Source of the DNA: an uncultured Stenotrophomonas sp.
GTDB lineage: Bacteria > Pseudomonadota > Gammaproteobacteria > Xanthomonadales > Xanthomonadaceae
NCBI GenBank assembly: GCA_946223375.1
Contig: CAMICU010000129.1
Location: 1-9,858, forward strand
DNA: 9,858 nucleotides
Direction: 5' to 3'
Below the pieces are notes generated by a model, which made no database searches, was not told the origin of the DNA, and saw only the letters and a list, made by a program, of their open reading frames with translations. The translations under genes and the position numbers were made by a program. Below are positions 6,351 to 9,858 of this stretch, one piece after another; within the stretch, counting starts at the first letter, position 1, and every line of letters begins with the position of its first letter.

Positions 6351-6412
6351 TACTTACATTTTTGATACTACAGTTCAAAAATGTGCGTTATCGCCATCTG
6401 GATACTTTACAT
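6351..6412. promoter_or_regulatory. Repeated TACT(T)(T)ACA motifs in the HxlR/MDR spacer
   Basis: TACTTACAT (6351-6359), TACTACAG (6366-6373) and TACTTTACAT (6403-6412) are variants of one motif within 62 bp. The first overlaps the left arm of the dyad and the second forms its centre. They could be subsites for the HxlR dimer; TACT-type boxes have been described for the HxlR protein YodB, as I recall. The signal is short and AT-rich, so chance is possible. Confidence 0.35.
6356..6384. promoter_or_regulatory. Perfect 10-9-10 dyad, candidate HxlR operator
   Basis: ACATTTTTGA (6356-6365) and TCAAAAATGT (6375-6384) are exact inverted repeats separated by 9 nt. They lie in an AT-rich island inside very GC-rich DNA, in the middle of the divergent spacer (about 70 bp from the HxlR start and 98 bp from the reductase start). 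The arms hold candidate -35 boxes: TTGATA (6362-6367) for the plus strand and TTGAAC (6378-6373) for the minus strand. Weak -10 candidates are CGTTAT (6386-6391, +) and AGTAAT (6354-6349, -), both at 18-bp spacing. A protein on this dyad would cover both promoters. Binding by the adjacent HxlR protein is inferred. Confidence 0.7.
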
Positions 6413-6482
6413 GCAGGATGCTCGCCACGGTCGGCGGCAACACCCGCCACCGGCTGCCCCTCCCCTCGTCTGAAGGATCCAC

Positions 6483-7490
6483 ATGCAAGCCATTCAACTC
6501 CAGCAACCCGGCGGACTGGACCACCTGCAGCTGGTCGAGCTGCCTGCCCCCGGCGCGCCGGCAGCCGGCGACATCCAGGTGCGCATCCACGCCAGCTCGC
6601 TCAACTACCACGACCTGATGGTGGTGTCCGGCGCCTCCGCGACCGCCGACAAGCGCATCCCGATGGCCGACGGTGCAGGCACCGTCACCGCGGTGGGCGA
6701 GGCGGTGACCGAGTTCGCCGTGGGCGATGCGGTGGTGTCCTGCTTCTTCCCCGGCTGGCAGGCCGGGCACACGCTGCCGGTCGGCTTCGCCAGCGTGCCC
6801 GGCGACGGTGTGGACGGCTTCGCCCGCGAGTACGTCACCCTGCCGGCCAGCGCCTTCACCCACGCACCCAAAGGCTACAGCCATGAGGAAGCCGCCACGC
6901 TGACCACCGCGGGCCTCACCGCCTGGCGTGCGCTGGTGGTGGACGCCGGCATCCGCGCCGACGACACCGTGCTGGTGCTCGGCACCGGCGGGGTGTCCAT
7001 CTTCGCCCTGCAGCTGGCCAAGTCGATGGGCGCACGGGTGATCGCCACCACCTCCAGCGACGCGAAGAAGCAGCGCCTGCTGGCGCTGGGCGCCGATGCG
7101 GTCATCAACTACCGGGAGCAGCCGCAGTGGGGGGATGCGGTGCTGGCCGCCACCGGTGGACGTGGTGCCGACATCGTGGTCGAGGTGGGCGGCGCCGGCA
7201 CCCTGCCGCAGTCCATCCGCGCCTGCGCCGCCGGCGGCCATATCGCGCTGATCGGCGTGCTCACCGGCTTCTCCGGCGATGTGCCGACCACCGAGATGAT
7301 GATGAAGCAGCAGACCCTCAAGGGCCTGGTGGTGGGCAGCCGCGAGCACCAGCAGGACATGGTGCGGGCGCTGGATACCTTCAGCTGGCGCCCGGTGATC
7401 GACAGCCGCTACCCGCTGGCACAGATCGCCGAGGCGTTCTCCCACCAGCAGTCGGGCCAGCATTTCGGCAAGATCTGCCTGTCGTTCTGA
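6483..7490 (+). CDS. Zinc-less MDR oxidoreductase (quinone/enone reductase or alcohol dehydrogenase type)
   Basis: A 335-residue cytoplasmic NAD(P)H-dependent enzyme of the medium-chain dehydrogenase/reductase superfamily. The start at 6483 has GAAGGA (6472-6477) 5 nt upstream. The N-terminal catalytic domain (about 1-125) includes SLNYHDLMVVSG and IPMADGAGTVTAVGEAV; the Asp-Gly replaces the GHE of zinc alcohol dehydrogenases and no structural-zinc Cys cluster is seen, so it is probably metal-free, like quinone oxidoreductases. The Rossmann domain carries VLVLGTGGVSIFALQLAKSMGA (glycine motif about 163-168) and ATTSSDAKKQ at the end of the second strand, compatible with NADPH. The divergent HxlR gene suggests induction by quinones or other electrophiles. 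The exact substrate cannot be read from sequence, and databases label such proteins simply NAD(P)-dependent alcohol dehydrogenase. Confidence 0.88.
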   Translation: MQAIQLQQPGGLDHLQLVELPAPGAPAAGDIQVRIHASSLNYHDLMVVSGASATADKRIPMADGAGTVTAVGEAVTEFAVGDAVVSCFFPGWQAGHTLPVGFASVPGDGVDGFAREYVTLPASAFTHAPKGYSHEEAATLTTAGLTAWRALVVDAGIRADDTVLVLGTGGVSIFALQLAKSMGARVIATTSSDAKKQRLLALGADAVINYREQPQWGDAVLAATGGRGADIVVEVGGAGTLPQSIRACAAGGHIALIGVLTGFSGDVPTTEMMMKQQTLKGLVVGSREHQQDMVRALDTFSWRPVIDSRYPLAQIAEAFSHQQSGQHFGKICLSF

Positions 7491-7496
7491 ACGCAG

Positions 7497-7535
7497 CGCC
7501 GGCCCTCACCGCGGCCCCGCCGCGGCCGGCCGGCG
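7497..7535. terminator. GC-rich inverted repeat between convergent genes
   Basis: CGCCGGCC (7497-7504) pairs with GGCCGGCG (7528-7535), and the interior contains CCGCGG repeats that can extend the fold. It starts 6 bp after the reductase stop and ends 44 bp before the LysR stop on the other strand, so it could limit read-through from both. There is no T-tract, and GC-rich DNA readily yields such palindromes. Confidence 0.35.
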
Positions 7536-7579
7536 TCCGCCACGGCACGGGGCCCGACATCGCCCCGCGCCGCCCCCCA

Positions 7580-8485
7580 TCAACTCTCGTCCAGCGCCGC
7601 GAAGCGGGTGGCGAGATGGTCGATGAACAACCGCACCGACGGCAGCAGACCGCGCCGGGACGGGAACACCACATGCACGATCTCCTTCGGCGGCGCCCAG
7701 TCCGGCGCCACCCGTAGCAGGGCGCCCTGCGCGACCGCATCGCGCACGATCATCGTCGGCAGCTGCGCCACGCCGACGCCGGCCAGCGCCGCCTCGCGCA
7801 GCGCCATCATGCCGCGCGTGACCAGGCGCGGCGTGTGCGGCACCAGCGCCTCGGCGCCGTCGGGGCCGATCAGGCGCCAGGCATGCTCGGCCTGCGGCAC
7901 GCCCAACGCCACGCTCGGCAGCAGGTGCAGGTCGGCCGGGCCATGCGCCATGCCGGCGCGTTCGATCAGTGAGGGCGCCGCCACCAGGCATTGCGTGCGC
8001 TCGGCCAGCACCTTCAGCACCAGTTCGCTGTCCTGCAGCGGCGGCGGGCGCACGCGGATGGCCAGGTCGAAGCCTTCGGCGATCACGTCGACGCGGCGGT
8101 TGGTGGCCTCCAGGTGCACCTGCACGTCCGGGCATTGCGCCATGAAGTCGGCCACCATCGCCGCCACCCGGAAATCCAGCAGCATCGTCGGGCAGCTCAC
8201 CCGCACGATGCCGCGCGGCTGGCTGCGGGTCACCTCGATCGACTCGGCCGCCGCTTCGGCCTCGACCAGCATCGCCCGGCAATGCGCGTAGAACGTCTGG
8301 CCCACCTCGGTCACCGAGAAATGCCGGGTCGAACGCTGGATCAGCCGTACCCCCAGCCGCTCCTCCAGCAGCGCGATGCGCCGGCTCAGCTTGGACTTGG
8401 GCTCGCCCAGCGCGCGGCCGGCCGGGGCGAAGCCGCCGTGCTCGACCACCTTGGCGAAGTAGTACAGGTCGTTCAGGTCCTGCAT
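7580..8485 (-). CDS. LysR-type transcriptional regulator, divergent from pirin
   Basis: A 301-residue regulator. The start at 8485 (MQDLNDLYYFAKVVEHGGF) is chosen because GGAG (8495-8492) lies 6 nt upstream and LysR proteins usually begin this close to the first helix; an ATG at 8497 would add four residues. The N-terminal winged helix-turn-helix covers about 1-60 (GGFAPAGRALGEPKSKLSRRIALLEERLGVRL), followed by the linker helix (EVGQTFYAHCRAML). The effector domain spans about 87-295, with strands such as GIVRVSCPTMLL and FDLAIRVRPPP and no cofactor motif. It is transcribed away from the pirin gene across 125 bp, the standard layout for a LysR protein acting on its neighbour and itself. Regulation of pirin and the downstream ycaC-type gene is inferred; the inducer is unknown. 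Confidence 0.93.
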   Translation of the reverse strand: MQDLNDLYYFAKVVEHGGFAPAGRALGEPKSKLSRRIALLEERLGVRLIQRSTRHFSVTEVGQTFYAHCRAMLVEAEAAAESIEVTRSQPRGIVRVSCPTMLLDFRVAAMVADFMAQCPDVQVHLEATNRRVDVIAEGFDLAIRVRPPPLQDSELVLKVLAERTQCLVAAPSLIERAGMAHGPADLHLLPSVALGVPQAEHAWRLIGPDGAEALVPHTPRLVTRGMMALREAALAGVGVAQLPTMIVRDAVAQGALLRVAPDWAPPKEIVHVVFPSRRGLLPSVRLFIDHLATRFAALDES

Positions 8486-8610
8486 GCGCGGCTCCATCGT
8501 TCACCAGATGGGACTATGAGACCATTTTTTGCCAGCTACCGGGCCCATCGTTCCAAACCTAATCTTGCTTCCCATGAAGGCGCCGCCGCGCCGCCCACAG
8601 GAGCAGAACC
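8486..8610. promoter_or_regulatory. LysR/pirin divergent promoter region
   Basis: Both promoters must lie in these 125 bp. Visible signals are a T-run at 8525-8530 in otherwise GC-rich DNA, a TTGCCA box (8529-8534, one mismatch to the -35 consensus, plus strand) without a good -10 at normal spacing, and the dyad ATGG (8508-8511) N10 CCAT (8522-8525), which contains a T-N11-A spacing (8509/8521) as in LysR boxes. A 9-bp direct repeat, CCATCGTTC, occurs at 8494-8502 and 8545-8553. The pirin gene has AGGAG at 8599-8603. No promoter can be assigned with confidence. Confidence 0.5.
8492..8495 (-). promoter_or_regulatory. Ribosome binding site deciding the LysR start
   Basis: GGAG on the minus strand (8495-8492) is 6 nt from the ATG at 8485. 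The alternative ATG at 8497 has only GGTGA upstream. The choice changes the protein by four residues. Confidence 0.5.
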
Positions 8611-9477
8611 ATGAAGAAGATCAGTGGCCTCTACAGCGCCCCCCGCCCGCACTGGGTCGGTGACGGCTTCCCGGTCCGTTCGCTGTTCTCCTACAACACG
8701 CACGGCCGTCAGCTGAGCCCGTTCCTGCTGCTGGACCATGCCGGCCCGGCCGAGTTCAGCCCCACCGACACCCCGCGCGGGGTCGGCCAGCACCCGCACC
8801 GCGGTTTCGAGACGGTCACCATCGTCTATGACGGCGAAGTGGCCCACCGCGATTCCACCGGTGCCGGCGGCGAGATCGGCCCGGGTGACGTGCAGTGGAT
8901 GACCGCCGCCTCCGGCATCCTCCACGAGGAGTTCCACTCCGAAGCCTTCACCCGCCGTGGTGGCAAGCTGGAGATGGTGCAGCTGTGGGTGAACCTGCCG
9001 GCCAAGGACAAGATGTCCACGCCGGGCTACCAGAACATCAGCAATGCCGACATCCCGGTCGTGCCCCTGGCTGATGGCGCCGGTACGGTCCGCGTGATTG
9101 CCGGTGCCTTCGGCGGTCAGCGCGGCCCGGCCCGCACGCACACACCGATGGATGTGTGGGACCTGCGCCTGCAGCGCGACCGCCACACCACGCTGGACTT
9201 CGCCGAGGGCCACACCGTGGCGATGGTGGTGCTGCATGGCACGGTGCTGTTCAACGGCAGCCAGGTGGCGCGCGAAGGGCAGATGGTGCTGTTCGACCGC
9301 GCCGCCGGCCAGGTGGAACTGGAGGCCAATGCCGATGCCACCGTGCTGGTGCTGGCCGGCGAACCGATCGATGAGCCGATCGCCGGCTACGGTCCGTTCG
9401 TGATGAACACCCAGGAAGAGCTCGGCCAGGCCATGGAGGACTTCCGCAACGGCCGCTTCGGCCAGATCGCGGCCTGA
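8611..9477 (+). CDS. Pirin family protein (bicupin metalloprotein)
   Basis: A 288-residue cytoplasmic protein, close to the length of human pirin (about 290). The start at 8611 has AGGAG with 7-nt spacing. The N-terminal cupin (about 20-135) keeps the four metal ligands: His61 and His63 in GQHPHRGFETVT, and His105 and Glu107 in ASGILHEEF. The C-terminal cupin (about 160-270) lacks such a set, as is normal for pirins. Family members can dioxygenate flavonols such as quercetin or act as redox-sensing partners of other proteins; which role applies here cannot be told. It is divergent from the LysR gene and 169 bp upstream of a YcaC-type hydrolase on the same strand. The spacer contains hairpins, so co-transcription is possible but not assured. 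The family call is firm; no gene symbol is assigned because pirins have no single bacterial name. Confidence 0.95.
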   Translation: MKKISGLYSAPRPHWVGDGFPVRSLFSYNTHGRQLSPFLLLDHAGPAEFSPTDTPRGVGQHPHRGFETVTIVYDGEVAHRDSTGAGGEIGPGDVQWMTAASGILHEEFHSEAFTRRGGKLEMVQLWVNLPAKDKMSTPGYQNISNADIPVVPLADGAGTVRVIAGAFGGQRGPARTHTPMDVWDLRLQRDRHTTLDFAEGHTVAMVVLHGTVLFNGSQVAREGQMVLFDRAAGQVELEANADATVLVLAGEPIDEPIAGYGPFVMNTQEELGQAMEDFRNGRFGQIAA

Positions 9478-9517
9478 CCCGGCGCGGTTCATCCGCCCCG
9501 CCCGCACGCCGCCCGGT

Positions 9518-9541
9518 CCTTCTCCCGCCCGCGGGGGAAGG
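9518..9541. terminator. Stable hairpin after the pirin gene
   Basis: CCTTCTCCCG (9518-9527) pairs with CGGGGGAAGG (9532-9541) around a CCCG loop: ten pairs, one of them a T-G wobble in RNA. It begins 41 bp after the pirin stop. No T-run follows. It could attenuate transcription into the ycaC-type gene or protect the pirin mRNA end; similar C-rich/G-rich hairpins are common between Stenotrophomonas genes, as I recall. Confidence 0.45.
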
Positions 9542-9606
9542 GCCGCGACGGCCACCGCACGCACTCACGCCCCCTTTCCGCCCCGTCGGGGCACCCTTCC
9601 GCCGGC

Positions 9607-9621
9607 GTGGAGACGCTCCAC
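9607..9621. repeat. Hairpin GTGGAG-ACG-CTCCAC in ycaC leader
   Basis: A perfect 6-bp stem (9607-9612 with 9616-9621) and ACG loop, 25 bp before the ycaC-type start. It lies upstream of the GGAGA ribosome site (9637-9641), which it does not occlude. A smaller palindrome, CCCCG-T-CGGGG, is at 9581-9591. These could be leader structures or operator half-sites; nothing decides between them. Confidence 0.35.
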
Positions 9622-9646
9622 TGCTGGCAATCCACCGGAGAATCCC

Positions 9647-9858
9647 ATGAGCAAGCCTTACACCCGCCTGGACAAGGACGATGTCGCCGTACTGCTGGTC
9701 GACCACCAGACCGGCCTGCTGTCGCTGGTCCGCGATATCGACCCGGACAAGTTCAAGAACAACGTGCTGGCCCTGGCCGACCTGGCCAAGTACTTCAAGC
9801 TGCCGACCATCCTCACCACCAGCTTCGAGGACGGCCCCAACGGCCCGCTGGTGCCGGA
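9647..9858 (+). CDS. ycaC: YcaC-type isochorismatase-fold cysteine hydrolase, 3'-partial
   Basis: The first 70 residues are visible; the window ends inside the gene. The ATG at 9647 follows GGAGA (9637-9641) by 5 nt. The sequence MSKPYTRLDKDDVAVLLVDH and onward (LLSLVRDIDPDKFKNNVLAL, LPTILTTSFEDGPNGPLVP) is nearly the N terminus of E. coli YcaC as I remember it. Asp19 in LLVDHQTG is the first residue of the family's Asp-Lys-Cys catalytic triad; the Lys and Cys are beyond the edge. YcaC is an octameric hydrolase of unknown physiological substrate, within the superfamily that includes isochorismatases and nicotinamidases. It follows pirin on the same strand, so the divergent LysR protein may control both. 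Confidence 0.93.
   Translation, partial: MSKPYTRLDKDDVAVLLVDHQTGLLSLVRDIDPDKFKNNVLALADLAKYFKLPTILTTSFEDGPNGPLVP

Noticed and set aside
7506..8504. 332-codon minus-strand frame overlapping the LysR gene
   Set aside because: The LysR frame in the same place has a full helix-turn-helix and effector domain; this frame is rich in Arg, Gly and Ala and is a frame-shifted shadow.
8536..9564. 342-codon minus-strand frame opposite pirin
   Set aside because: It is antisense to an intact pirin with all metal ligands, and its composition is that of a reverse-strand shadow.
1..9858. Mobile element, defence island or biosynthetic cluster
   Set aside because: No integrase, transposase, toxin-antitoxin pair, tRNA-linked att site, or nuclease/helicase gene is present; composition is even apart from short promoter islands.

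Overview
The window looks like an ordinary chromosomal segment of a high-GC gammaproteobacterium of the Xanthomonadaceae, most probably Stenotrophomonas. The codon usage is strongly GC-ending throughout. The spacers carry short palindromes that begin with GTAG, such as GTAG-AGCGGAGC-CAC-GCTCCGCT, which match the SMAG/REP family known from S. maltophilia. No phage, transposase, CRISPR array, tRNA or rRNA gene was seen.

Layout, left to right. (1) 3-1283, +: the 3' end of a gene for a large membrane-anchored extracytoplasmic protein, probably of the type found in MoxR/Bat-like clusters. Its stop codon lies inside a GTAG repeat. (2) 1284-1598: two SMAG dimers in near-identical tandem. (3) 1599-3509, +: a secreted zinc N-acetylmuramoyl-L-alanine amidase with an N-terminal region resembling a lytic transglycosylase but with Gln where the catalytic Glu is expected, and a C-terminal beta-rich module. 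(4) 3510-3858: a convergent spacer with several REP units and a strong 12-bp inverted repeat. (5) 3859-5778, -: an exported M61-family metallopeptidase with a PDZ domain. (6) 5885-6286, -: an HxlR-type regulator, divergent from (7) 6483-7490, +: a zinc-less MDR quinone/enone-type oxidoreductase. Between them lies a perfect 10-9-10 bp dyad that overlaps candidate promoters on both strands. (8) 7580-8485, -: a LysR regulator, divergent from (9) 8611-9477, +: a pirin, followed by (10) 9647 to the right edge, +: a YcaC-type cysteine hydrolase, cut by the window end.

Two functional themes are visible. The left half is envelope biology: cell-wall hydrolysis, an exported peptidase and a membrane-anchored protein. 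The right half consists of two regulator/enzyme modules that plausibly respond to electrophilic or redox-active aromatic compounds: HxlR with an MDR reductase, and LysR with pirin and YcaC. This theme is inferred from family knowledge, not proven by the sequence. I found no convincing undescribed multi-gene system. The points most worth following are the HxlR dyad, the Glu-to-Gln transglycosylase-like domain of the amidase, and the organised REP clusters.
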